Of a DNA stretch of 51,309 nt, positions 31,526-39,847 are shown piece by piece. Position 1 is the stretch's first letter; each line of letters begins with the position of its first letter. Made by a program: the position numbers and the translations under genes. A model generated the notes under the pieces. The model had not been told where the DNA came from. It searched no databases and was given only the letters and a program-made list of their open reading frames with translations. The DNA comes from an uncultured Eubacteriales bacterium. GTDB lineage: Bacteria; Bacillota; Clostridia; Peptostreptococcales; Anaerovoracaceae. The DNA is taken from positions 1 through 51,309 of the forward strand of contig CADABZ010000014.1 in NCBI GenBank assembly GCA_902786355.1, written 5' to 3'.

Positions 31526-32188
31526 ATGCGCACTGCTATACTTGCTTCACAGAACAGAAACAAGATCATCGAGATCAGAGCAATCCTTGAAAAATACGGC
31601 CTTCATGTGATATCAAGAGATGATGCAGGCCTGCCGAAGGATGATATAGAAGAGACAGGAACTACATTTGAGGACAATTCATATCTCAAGGCTTATACTA
31701 TTTTCGAGATGATAAGAAAGCATCCTGAGCTTTCTGAATATCTTGACAGCCCTGTTATAGCTGATGATTCGGGGCTTATGGTAGATGCTCTCGGAGGAGC
31801 TCCGGGAGTGTACAGTGCGAGATATGCAGGTGAAGGCTGCACCTATGATGATAATAATGTCAAGCTTCTTTCAGAACTTGACGGCAAGTCAGCAGATGAA
31901 AGAGGTGCAGGATTCGTTACTGTGATCACTCTTATCTATCCTGACGGCCCGGGTATACCGAAGGCCGCAGAGAAGAAAGATGATGCATATGTGCTTATGG
32001 CCAAGGGTGAGCTCAGAGGCCATATAGCTGATGAGAAGCGTGGAAGTGAAGGGTTCGGATATGACCCTGTATTCATTCCGGAAGGTTATGATAATACTTT
32101 CGCAGAGCTCGGCACTGATTTCAAAAATACGATCAGCCACAGAGCAAGGGCTCTAGCGGAACTTGAGAGACTGCTGAAGGATGAGTGA
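31526..32188 (+). CDS. rdgB: XTP/dITP diphosphatase (RdgB/HAM1)
   Basis: 220 residues from ATG 31526 (GAGGGGGA upstream); an earlier start at 31487 lies inside the maturase gene. Family motifs: ILASQNRNKIIEIRAIL at the start, VIADDSGLMVDALGGAPGVYSARYAG and FGYDPVFIPEGYD. The enzyme removes non-canonical purine nucleotides (ITP, XTP, dITP) from the pool. A 20-residue loop containing AAEKKDDAYVLM replaces the shorter loop of many homologues. It is the third gene of a tightly packed run (scfB-rdgB-yihY-dgk) and overlaps the next gene by 8 bases. Confidence 0.95.
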   Translation: MRTAILASQNRNKIIEIRAILEKYGLHVISRDDAGLPKDDIEETGTTFEDNSYLKAYTIFEMIRKHPELSEYLDSPVIADDSGLMVDALGGAPGVYSARYAGEGCTYDDNNVKLLSELDGKSADERGAGFVTVITLIYPDGPGIPKAAEKKDDAYVLMAKGELRGHIADEKRGSEGFGYDPVFIPEGYDNTFAELGTDFKNTISHRARALAELERLLKDE

Positions 32189-33377
32189 TTTCTGGCGCAA
32201 TACTGTAACAGAAACTGAAGAGAACAGCAAAAAACTGCCTCTTACCTGGGCAAGACTCAGAAAGGTCTGCTTCCATCTGTGGAGACAGTTTGACGACCCA
32301 TATTATGCGGGATTTGCAGCGCAGATCGCGTACTTCTTTTTCATGTCTTCAGTACCTATGCTGATCGTACTGACTCAGGTCCTCGGTATCTTCGATATAT
32401 CGATGGACTTCATAAGGATATGGCTAGAGAATCACCTGTCACATCAGATGAGTGCCTTTATGGAAAGCCTGTTTACAGCTTCTTCTGCGACACTTTCCAA
32501 TGTCGTGCTCATAGCACTGGCTTTATGGGCGAGCTCATCTCTGGCTTTTTCACTGTCGAGACTTACGACTTACACCCTGAGCTATGGCAGGTACAGATTC
32601 AATTTCTTCACTGAGAGGGCGAAAGCTATACCTATTGCAATGCTCTCTATACTTGCTGTCGCATCTTCTCTGATAGTGTATGTGTACGGCGAGACTATAG
32701 CCGCCAGAGTATTCCACAGCACATTCGCTGCTGAGCTGATCGCCTCACTGAGGACGCCGCTGCTCGGACTGATGTTTTTCACCATCATCCTGTCAAATTA
32801 CTACCTGCTTCCAAGGATCAGAGTTCCTGTGAGAGCGATACTTCCGGGAGCTGTCGTGGCTACTTTCGGCATAATGCTTGTAACATGGATATACTCACTG
32901 TACACAGCCAGAGCCACAAACCACAACCTTCTCTATGGTGCTTTTTCAAGTATCGTAGCTATGATGCTGTGGTTCTATATGATAAGCTGGGTGCTGTGCA
33001 TAGGAATGATGTTCAATAAGTCCTGGGACATCCATATGCGCAGAGGCAGACTCACGCCGGCCAAGATCAGGGAATACCTCATCAATCAGTACCCGGTCAA
33101 CGGGGAAGAGATGTTCAATAAGCTGATCATCGGCGAATACGATATGGAGGACCCGTCACTGGACAGCATCGCGGTGAGATTTTCCAGGAAATTCGATCCG
33201 GGATATAAGGAAAAACGGGAGCGTGAGATTCGGGAGCTTCAGGAAGAACGAAGGATCCGGCTCAGGATAGAAAAAGAGATCGAGGACGAGCTCGATGAAG
33301 GACCGCTGATAGATGCTGATCCTGATGAAAATGAAAACGGAGAGCATAAAGAACAGAGAGAGGAAAAACAGAAGTGA
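32181..33377 (+). CDS. YihY/BrkB-family inner-membrane protein
   Basis: 398 residues. Six membrane helices between about residues 35 and 275, with the family-typical AAQIAYFFFMSSVPMLIVL start and YGAFSSIVAMMLWFYMISWVLCIG late segment. The C-terminal ~110 residues are cytosolic and highly charged, ending in an acidic/Glu-Lys-rich tail (EDELDEGPLIDADPDENENG). Function of the family is not settled; the old label RNase BN is wrong. Overlaps rdgB by 8 bases and the next gene by 4, so translation is coupled. Confidence 0.9.
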   Translation: MSDFWRNTVTETEENSKKLPLTWARLRKVCFHLWRQFDDPYYAGFAAQIAYFFFMSSVPMLIVLTQVLGIFDISMDFIRIWLENHLSHQMSAFMESLFTASSATLSNVVLIALALWASSSLAFSLSRLTTYTLSYGRYRFNFFTERAKAIPIAMLSILAVASSLIVYVYGETIAARVFHSTFAAELIASLRTPLLGLMFFTIILSNYYLLPRIRVPVRAILPGAVVATFGIMLVTWIYSLYTARATNHNLLYGAFSSIVAMMLWFYMISWVLCIGMMFNKSWDIHMRRGRLTPAKIREYLINQYPVNGEEMFNKLIIGEYDMEDPSLDSIAVRFSRKFDPGYKEKREREIRELQEERRIRLRIEKEIEDELDEGPLIDADPDENENGEHKEQREEKQK

Positions 33378-34288
33378 ATGACAATAAGGAAAGACAAAGA
33401 CTTCTGCTCATAATGAATCCGAGATCAGGCGTAATGCTGGCACCGAAGTACCTCTCAGAGATAGTAGAGCGTTTCTCCAGAGCCGGCTTCCTGACACAGA
33501 TACTGATGACGACTGCGAAGGGAGATGCCAGGGAATTCGCTATAAGCTACGGCGGAGAAGTGGATATCGTTGCCGTATCGGGAGGCGACGGGACACTCAA
33601 TGAAGTGATCGACGGAATGATCACCGCGGGACATCATACCCGGATAGGATATATACCTTCAGGCTCGACTAATGATTTTGCCAATTCGATAGGACTGACA
33701 GGGTCGATATTCGACTGCGTTGATACTATCATCGAAGGAAATGCGCAGAATTTTGACATCGGGAGTTTCAACGGCAGGTATTTCAGCTATATCGCCAGCT
33801 TCGGAGCTTTTACCTCAACCAGCTATTCAGTTCCGCAGACGGTCAAAAACATGCTCGGCCACACGGCCTATATCCTCGGAGGGATCAAGGATATACTGAG
33901 CATCAAGCCGATACACGCCAGCATAATAACAGACAGAGGGACACCGCACGAGAGGGCGTTCGAAGGCGATTATCTGTTCGGTGCTGTGTGCAATTCAAGA
34001 TCCGTTGCCGGGATACTCAAGCTCGACAAACAGACGATCGACATGAATGACGGAATGATGGAAGTATTCCTGATCAGGATGCCTAAGGACATTATCGATA
34101 TGAATGAGATAGCGATCAACATGCTGAACGGCACACTCCATTCAAGCCAGATCGAGTTCTACTCTGCCAGAAACATAGAAGTTGATGTCCAGCCCGGGAC
34201 ACACTGGACACTGGACGGTGAATATGAAGAGGGCCGTGATCACTGCGAGATCAGAGCGGTCGAATCCGCTATAAAGCTCATACGCTAG
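33374..34288 (+). CDS. Diacylglycerol/lipid kinase family protein
   Basis: 304 residues with GTG start at 33374 overlapping the previous stop. The catalytic domain starts RLLLIMNPRSG, and the nucleotide motif is VSGGDGTLNEVIDGM (about 67-81), matching GGDGT of the DagK/YegS family. PSGSTNDFANSIG and the late DGE (HWTLDGEYEEG) are also in place. It phosphorylates a lipid such as diacylglycerol at the membrane. The genomic link to YihY and a metal-dependent hydrolase may reflect envelope maintenance. Confidence 0.92.
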   Translation: MNDNKERQRLLLIMNPRSGVMLAPKYLSEIVERFSRAGFLTQILMTTAKGDAREFAISYGGEVDIVAVSGGDGTLNEVIDGMITAGHHTRIGYIPSGSTNDFANSIGLTGSIFDCVDTIIEGNAQNFDIGSFNGRYFSYIASFGAFTSTSYSVPQTVKNMLGHTAYILGGIKDILSIKPIHASIITDRGTPHERAFEGDYLFGAVCNSRSVAGILKLDKQTIDMNDGMMEVFLIRMPKDIIDMNEIAINMLNGTLHSSQIEFYSARNIEVDVQPGTHWTLDGEYEEGRDHCEIRAVESAIKLIR

Positions 34289-34313
34289 CAGGCTGCAGGG
34301 AAAGGAGAGTCCA

Positions 34314-34976
34314 ATGCTTATAAGATACACAGGCCATGCATGTTTCAAGATCAGAGATAATGAGACAGGTTATTCGATCGTGATAGACCCATATCAGCCG
34401 GACAGCGTTCCGGGTTTCCGCAGGATCGTTGATACTGCAAGCGAAGTGCTCTGCTCACATGATCATTTCGATCACAATCACAGAGAGTCACTGCAGATCG
34501 AACCGGCTGAATCAAGCCCGTTCGATATCACATATATCGATACATGGCATGATCCGCAGAAGGGTGCTCTCAGGGGGCCTAACCGCATATACATCATAAC
34601 CGACAGAAGGACAGGCGAGCGCCTTGTTCACTACGGCGATATAGGTGAAGTGATGGATGACCTGCTGACTGAGGAGAATATGGCACTGCTCAAGGATGCA
34701 GATGTCGCTCTCATCCCGGTGGGAGGGACATATACATATGATGCTGATGAAGCACTCGAACTCATCAGGAGAACAACACCTAAGGTCGCTGTTCCTATGC
34801 ATTTCAGGACGGAGACAGGGTATTTCGGTCTGAGCAATATAGGTTCTATTGAGGAATTTCTCACAAAAGCACAGAAGACAGGCATGAAGGTCATGATCGC
34901 CAAGGTTCCGTTCTATGATACAGAGGCATATAAGCTGGATGATGTCATCCTGGCTCTGCGCCCGCAGAATGCATAG
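34314..34976 (+). CDS. MBL-fold metal-dependent hydrolase (UPF0173/UlaG-like)
   Basis: 220 residues. MLIRYTGHACFKI at the start, the zinc motif CSHDHFDHN (about 47-55; HxHxDH shape as SHDHFDH), GDIG near residue 108 and PMHFRTETG near residue 162 place it in the UPF0173/UlaG group. Members act on lactones or phosphodiesters. AAGGAGAG lies 5-8 bases before ATG 34314. It is separated from the lipid kinase by 25 bases and probably belongs to the same transcript. Confidence 0.88.
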   Translation: MLIRYTGHACFKIRDNETGYSIVIDPYQPDSVPGFRRIVDTASEVLCSHDHFDHNHRESLQIEPAESSPFDITYIDTWHDPQKGALRGPNRIYIITDRRTGERLVHYGDIGEVMDDLLTEENMALLKDADVALIPVGGTYTYDADEALELIRRTTPKVAVPMHFRTETGYFGLSNIGSIEEFLTKAQKTGMKVMIAKVPFYDTEAYKLDDVILALRPQNA

Positions 34977-35084
34977 CATGCCGGAGTGCCTGATTCCTAA
35001 GGACCGGCAAAAAAATCTTGTATCTAAATGCTGTATGGCATTAAAATAGAAAAGTAATGATAATTTTATATGGAGGTTAATAAA

Positions 35085-35468
35085 ATGATCAAAGAATTCA
35101 AAGAGTTTATAAGCAAAGGCAACGTAATGGACATGGCTGTAGGTATCATCATCGGCGGTGCATTCACAGCTATCGTTAACTCACTTGTTGACAGCATCCT
35201 GATGCCTATCATCGGAGCTATCAGCGGCGGAAAGAGTGTTGCAGACATGTCTATAACAGTAGGCAATGCAGCTATCGGATACGGAGCATTCCTCCAGGCT
35301 ATCATCGATTTCCTTCTGATTGCTTTCGTACTGTTCATGATCATCAAGGCACTGAACAAAGCAAAAGCTGCAGTTGCCGAGGAAAAGGAAGAAGCTCCTG
35401 CAGAGCCTGAAGAAACACCTGCAGATATTGCTCTTCTCACAGAGATCCGCGATCTTCTCAAGAAATAA
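35085..35468 (+). CDS. mscL: Large-conductance mechanosensitive channel MscL
   Basis: 127 residues from ATG 35085 (GGAGGT 8-9 bases upstream); an in-frame ATG at 35070 precedes the ribosome site and is not used. Two membrane helices: VMDMAVGIIIGGAFTAIVNSLV with the N-terminal FKEFISKGN amphipathic helix, and FLQAIIDFLLIAFVLFMIIKAL. The glutamate-rich linker then leads to the C-terminal bundle helix ALLTEIRDLLKK. It opens under membrane tension to release solutes. The periplasmic loop is short (~28 residues). A promoter is likely in the A/T-rich 34990-35060 but I cannot fix it. Confidence 0.96.
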   Translation: MIKEFKEFISKGNVMDMAVGIIIGGAFTAIVNSLVDSILMPIIGAISGGKSVADMSITVGNAAIGYGAFLQAIIDFLLIAFVLFMIIKALNKAKAAVAEEKEEAPAEPEETPADIALLTEIRDLLKK

Positions 35469-35483
35469 ACAGGGAGGTCCCAT

Positions 35484-35690
35484 ATGTTCACAGGCAGTAT
35501 ACTGCTGATCCTTGCGATCGTGTATATCGTCCTGAAAGTACTGAATACCAGAGCAAAGTTTGCTGAGCAGGATGCTCAGAGGTTGCGTCAGGAACAGGAA
35601 GCTCAGGAGGCAATGGAAGAAGCTGCAGAAGAAGCGGAGATCCGGGAAACTGCAGTAGATGTCGATGCAGAGACCATTGAGAATGAATAA
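35484..35690 (+). CDS. Small single-helix membrane protein (68 aa)
   Basis: GGGAGGT lies 6 bases before ATG 35484. One membrane helix, ILLILAIVYIVLKVL (residues 6-20), then a long acidic/charged helix with EQEAQEAMEEAAEEAE and an acidic end. No known family. The next gene (GH2-galactokinase fusion) starts inside its last codons, so the two are translationally coupled; a topological or anchoring role near that enzyme is possible but unproven. Confidence 0.7.
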   Translation: MFTGSILLILAIVYIVLKVLNTRAKFAEQDAQRLRQEQEAQEAMEEAAEEAEIRETAVDVDAETIENE

Positions 35691-38355
35691 CAAGTGGAAT
35701 ATCACTTACCCAAGGCCTCAGCTGGTCAGAAATGACTGGCTGGGGCTCAATGGTAAGTGGAGATTCAGAACTGAATCAGCATCTGCAGAAAGCACTGAGA
35801 AATGGGAGGAGATAAACGTCCCGTTCTGTCCTGAGAGCAGACTCAGCGGTATCTGCAGAAGGATAGCGCCCGGAGAGAAAATGATCTACGAGCGGTCTTT
35901 TGTTCTGCCTGATATATGGAAGCAGAAAAGGATCATACTTCACTTCGGTGCGGCAGATCAGATCGCTGATGTGTTCGTTGACGGGAGCGCAGCAGGGCAT
36001 CATGAGGGCGGATATCTTCCGTTCAGCCTGGATATAACAGATCAGATCGCTGCTGATGAATCTGTGCACCGGCTGAGAGTCGAGATCAGAGATGACCTCG
36101 ATCACAGATTCCCGTGGGGCAAACAGAAACGCGACAACGGAGGCATGTGGTATACGCCGGTCTCCGGCATATGGCAGAGTGTCTGGCTTGAACCTGTGGC
36201 CGAAGAACACATCACAGGACTGAAAACAGACTGCGGCACAGACTGGGCTGAGATACGGGTGACCGGGGTAGATGAAGGCTCGATATTATTCCTCGGCGAG
36301 AGATATCTTCTGATCAAGGATGAGGACTCAGAAGAAAAAGCCTCCATGATCCATCTCGATATAAGGAATCCGCATCTGTGGACGCCGGAAGATCCTTTCC
36401 TGTATGAATTTACTATTGAGACAGAGCAGGACACTGTCAGTTCATATTTTGCTCTGAGAACGCTGACGATCGAGAAGAAGGACGGATACAGCAGACTCTG
36501 TCTTAATGGCGAACCGTACTTTTTCAACGGCCTTCTCGACCAGGGTTACTGGCAGGATGGCATATACACGCCGGAAAGTCCGGATAAATTTGCCGGAGAT
36601 ATACTGGCAATGAAGAGTCTTGGGTTCAACACTCTGAGAAAACATATCAAAATAGAGCATGAACAGTTCTATTACGAATGTGACAGGCTTGGGATGGCAG
36701 TGTTCCAGGATATGGTCAATAACTCTGAGTACTCTTTCATCAGAGATACGGTCCTGCCTACGATAGGAATCAGAAAGCTGAGCGACCGGAGACTGAACCG
36801 TTCAGAAGAAAACCGGCGCATATTCCTTGAGTCCATGGAAGAAACGGTCAGGCATCTGTACAATCACCCGTCAGTATGTCTGTGGACGATATTCAATGAA
36901 GGATGGGGACAGTTCGATGCTGATGCAGCTTATGACAGACTGAAAAGTCTTGACGGCAGCAGATTCATAGACAGCACGTCCGGGTGGTTCTGTCAGAACA
37001 GAAGCGATGTCGACAGCCATCATGTGTACTTCAGACCGGTGAACCTGACTGCCGGAGACAGACCGCTTATCCTTTCGGAATTCGGCGGATATGCCTGCAA
37101 GATCCCTGATCATTGCTATAACAGAGACAAAACATACGGATACAGAAAATGCAAAGATGAGGCGGCCCTCCTGAGGGATATGGCCCGTCTCTACAGAGAA
37201 GAGGTAATACCTATGATAGATAAAGGTCTGTGTGCCGCGATATATACGCAGCTTTCAGATGTTGAGGACGAGACCAACGGGATCCTTACATACGACAGAG
37301 AGATCCTCAAGTTCAGATCATATACAGGCACAGGCAGGATAGAAGTTCTGGGCAATCATACAGATCATCAGGGCGGCAAAGTCCTCGTTATGCCTGCAGA
37401 GCAGAAGATAAGGGCATATGTGGCTGAAAATCACAGTGACCGTATAATGGTCGCCTCCGAAGGTTTCGAGCCGTTTGAGGTCAGTATAACCGACAGGACG
37501 GGATATAAGAAAGGCACAACAGCATCTCTCGTCACAGGCATACTGGAAGGCTTCATAGATCTTTTCGGGCCGTTCGGAGGCAGCGGCAATGGTTTTGATG
37601 TATATATGAAGAGCGAGGTGGCTGTAGGGAGCGGACTAAGCTCGTCAGCTGCATTCGAGATACTGATGTGCCGCATAATCAACGACCGTTATTACGGCGG
37701 AAAGGCAGATGCGGTTGAGATCGCTAAGATTGCCATGTTCGCTGAAAGAGAATACTACGGCAAGCCTTGCGGAATGATGGACCAGCTTGCTATCAGCCTT
37801 GGTCAGCTCGCTATGATCGATTTCAACGGCAAGGAACCGGAGATCGATCTTATCGACTATGACTTCGGCAAAGCCGGATATGATATTCTTGTAGTCCCTA
37901 CAGAGTCAGACCATGACGGACTGGATGATGAGTATGCGGCAGTACCGGCAGATATGTTTAGGGTGGCGGAAGCTCTGGGAGTTTCGAGACTCGGAGATAT
38001 CAATGAAGAACAGTTCAGAAGGGCTATTCCTGAGCTTGAAAAACTCGCAGCCAGGGGAGAGATCACAGAACTTCAGATCGACAGGGCAAGACATTATTTC
38101 AATGAGAACGAAAGAGTTCTTGCTGCTGCAGTTGCACTCAGGACAGGCAATATAGACAGATTCCTTCAGTGCGTGAATGAAAGCGGACTCAGCTCAGAGA
38201 ACCTCCTCAGAAATGTCGTTCCGAGAGGAGTCACAGAAAACGATCTTTCAAGAAAACTCAGGGAGTACCGTGCTAAGCCTGACACAGCAGCAGTAAGACT
38301 GATAGGAGGAGGCTTCGGAGGAAGCATACTCGTTTTCAGAAAGAAAGACCTGTAG
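35683..38355 (+). CDS. Glycoside hydrolase family 2 - galactokinase fusion protein
   Basis: One open frame of about 890 residues. Residues 1-545 are a complete small GH2 enzyme: sugar-binding domain (PRPQLVRNDWLGLNGKWRF), immunoglobulin-like middle and TIM barrel. The acid/base Glu is in FNEGWGQ (about 406) and the nucleophile Glu in LSEFGGY (about 466). Residues from ~548 are a GHMP galactokinase lacking the first ~40 residues: GRIEVLGNHTDHQGG (galactose motif), VGSGLSSSAAF (ATP loop), CGMMDQL (catalytic Asp) and GGGFGGS. The join lies near base 37320. Cytosolic, no signal peptide. I know of no described enzyme of this pairing; it would hydrolyse a beta-galactoside and phosphorylate the freed galactose. 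Start ATG 35683 overlaps the preceding gene. Confidence 0.9.
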   Translation: MNNKWNITYPRPQLVRNDWLGLNGKWRFRTESASAESTEKWEEINVPFCPESRLSGICRRIAPGEKMIYERSFVLPDIWKQKRIILHFGAADQIADVFVDGSAAGHHEGGYLPFSLDITDQIAADESVHRLRVEIRDDLDHRFPWGKQKRDNGGMWYTPVSGIWQSVWLEPVAEEHITGLKTDCGTDWAEIRVTGVDEGSILFLGERYLLIKDEDSEEKASMIHLDIRNPHLWTPEDPFLYEFTIETEQDTVSSYFALRTLTIEKKDGYSRLCLNGEPYFFNGLLDQGYWQDGIYTPESPDKFAGDILAMKSLGFNTLRKHIKIEHEQFYYECDRLGMAVFQDMVNNSEYSFIRDTVLPTIGIRKLSDRRLNRSEENRRIFLESMEETVRHLYNHPSVCLWTIFNEGWGQFDADAAYDRLKSLDGSRFIDSTSGWFCQNRSDVDSHHVYFRPVNLTAGDRPLILSEFGGYACKIPDHCYNRDKTYGYRKCKDEAALLRDMARLYREEVIPMIDKGLCAAIYTQLSDVEDETNGILTYDREILKFRSYTGTGRIEVLGNHTDHQGGKVLVMPAEQKIRAYVAENHSDRIMVASEGFEPFEVSITDRTGYKKGTTASLVTGILEGFIDLFGPFGGSGNGFDVYMKSEVAVGSGLSSSAAFEILMCRIINDRYYGGKADAVEIAKIAMFAEREYYGKPCGMMDQLAISLGQLAMIDFNGKEPEIDLIDYDFGKAGYDILVVPTESDHDGLDDEYAAVPADMFRVAEALGVSRLGDINEEQFRRAIPELEKLAARGEITELQIDRARHYFNENERVLAAAVALRTGNIDRFLQCVNESGLSSENLLRNVVPRGVTENDLSRKLREYRAKPDTAAVRLIGGGFGGSILVFRKKDL

Positions 38356-38404
38356 ACAGCGCGCTCAGCAGGACTTCCGGCAGCTAAATACAGTCAGATG
38401 AAAT

Positions 38405-38435
38405 AAAACGGCGGATCATTGCGATCCGCCGTTTT
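38405..38435. terminator. Bidirectional terminator
   Basis: AAAACGGCGGATC (38405-38417) pairs with GATCCGCCGTTTT (38423-38435). It serves the convergent fusion gene and serA. Confidence 0.85.
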
Positions 38436-38461
38436 CAGTCATATCAGTTACTGAATAATGA

Positions 38462-39598
38462 TCAGAGTACTCTTGTTCTGATCACGCAGTCACATGAGAA
38501 TGGCTCTGTGCTTTCCTTTACATCAGCGATGAAGTAACCATATTCGCCGCCTCTGACCTTAGCACCAGCGATAGCTGCGAGCTTGTCTCCGTAGAACTCT
38601 TTCATCTTAGCCTGAACTTCATCAGCTGTCTTGTCGTTCTTAACGATGAAGCAGTGTCTCTCAGCACCGGACTTCTCAAGAGTAACTCTAGGGAAGTTTA
38701 CAGAGTTGACGATGTTTCCGTTCTCGAGGTAATCCATGAGCTGATCTGTAGCCATTACAGCACAGTTCTCCTCAGCCTCTGCTGTGGAAGCTCCGAGATG
38801 AGGTGTAGCAACGATTCCCTTCTTGCCGATGTACTCAGGCTCGAGAAGGTCTGTCATGTATTTTCTTATCTTGCCGGATTCAAGAGCTGCAACTACATCA
38901 TCAACAACGATGAGGTCAGGTCTTGCATAGTTCATGAAGATTACTCCGTCCTTCATCTTAGCGATGAGGTCTTTGTTGACCATTCCCTTTGTTGTAGGGA
39001 GTGATGGAACATGGATGGTAATAAAGTCGCATTCAGGGACCATCTCTTCAACACTGTCCTTGAGATCAACATCAGCAGTCAGGCAAGGATGCGGTGTGAA
39101 TGCTTCGTATCCTACTACCTTCATACCGAGAGCTTCTGCTGCGTTGGCGATCTTAGCACCGATAGCTCCGAGTCCGATGACTCCGAGAGTCTTTCCGGCG
39201 ATCTCAGTGCCGGCGAACTGCTTTTTGCCTTTCTCTACGTTAGCAGCTACATCACCTTCGAGTGTCTGTCCCCAGGAGATGCCTTCATACATATTACGGG
39301 CACCCATGATCATTCCTGCTATAGCAAGCTCTTTTACAGCATTGGAGTTAGCTCCAGGTGTGTTGAATGCTACGATTCCTTTTTCGCTGCACTTATCAAG
39401 AGGGATGTTGTTGACGCCTGCTCCTGCTCTTCCGATAGCGAGGAGATTGTCAGAGAAATCCATGTCGTGCATCTTGTAGGATCTTACAATAATGCCGTTA
39501 GCCTTATCGATATCGTCAGTAAGCTCAAACTTGTCGGTAAGTCTGCAAAGACCCTTGGATGAAATGTTGTTAAGAGTACCGATAAAATACTTATCCAT
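38462..39598 (-). CDS. serA: D-3-phosphoglycerate dehydrogenase
   Basis: 378 residues. The NAD-binding motif GVIGLGAIGAKIANAAEALGMKV sits mid-protein. Catalytic Arg is in NYARPDL, Glu in DLLEPEY and His in TPHLGAST. The C-terminal ~70 residues (SGAERHCFIVKND...) replace the usual ACT domain with a shorter tail. It oxidises 3-phosphoglycerate to start serine synthesis. GCGGAGGAC lies before the start. It faces pckA divergently and serC is two genes away, so the serine branch surrounds pckA. Confidence 0.95.
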   Translation of the reverse strand: MDKYFIGTLNNISSKGLCRLTDKFELTDDIDKANGIIVRSYKMHDMDFSDNLLAIGRAGAGVNNIPLDKCSEKGIVAFNTPGANSNAVKELAIAGMIMGARNMYEGISWGQTLEGDVAANVEKGKKQFAGTEIAGKTLGVIGLGAIGAKIANAAEALGMKVVGYEAFTPHPCLTADVDLKDSVEEMVPECDFITIHVPSLPTTKGMVNKDLIAKMKDGVIFMNYARPDLIVVDDVVAALESGKIRKYMTDLLEPEYIGKKGIVATPHLGASTAEAEENCAVMATDQLMDYLENGNIVNSVNFPRVTLEKSGAERHCFIVKNDKTADEVQAKMKEFYGDKLAAIAGAKVRGGEYGYFIADVKESTEPFSCDCVIRTRVL

Positions 39599-39687
39599 TA
39601 TGTCCTCCGCTTTAGTTTTAATAATACTGTATTTAGTTTACATCAGGGTTCGCCGCTACGTAAAACGGCAACAGCCCATGTATAGTC

Positions 39688-39717
39688 ATTATAGCATCAT
39701 GAACAGACCATATTCAA
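39688..39717 (-). promoter_or_regulatory. serA promoter
   Basis: Minus strand: -35 TTGAAT (39717-39712), 18-base spacer, -10 TATAAT (39693-39688). The leader of ~80 bases contains a small GCCG/CGGC hairpin. Confidence 0.65.
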
Positions 39718-39750
39718 CAACAGTACTATGCAGGCCATTATAAATACAAG

Positions 39751-39779
39751 TTGAAACAATGACATAAAATGAATACTAT
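39751..39779 (+). promoter_or_regulatory. pckA promoter
   Basis: -35 TTGAAA (39751-39756), 17-base spacer, -10 TACTAT (39774-39779), followed by a ~60-base leader with AGGAGG before ATG 39848. Confidence 0.55.
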
Positions 39780-39847
39780 TATAGTGACCGAAAATGTGGA
39801 TTTTCACAAATTAAGATCATATTCGGCTGTTAACAGGAGGTATATAA

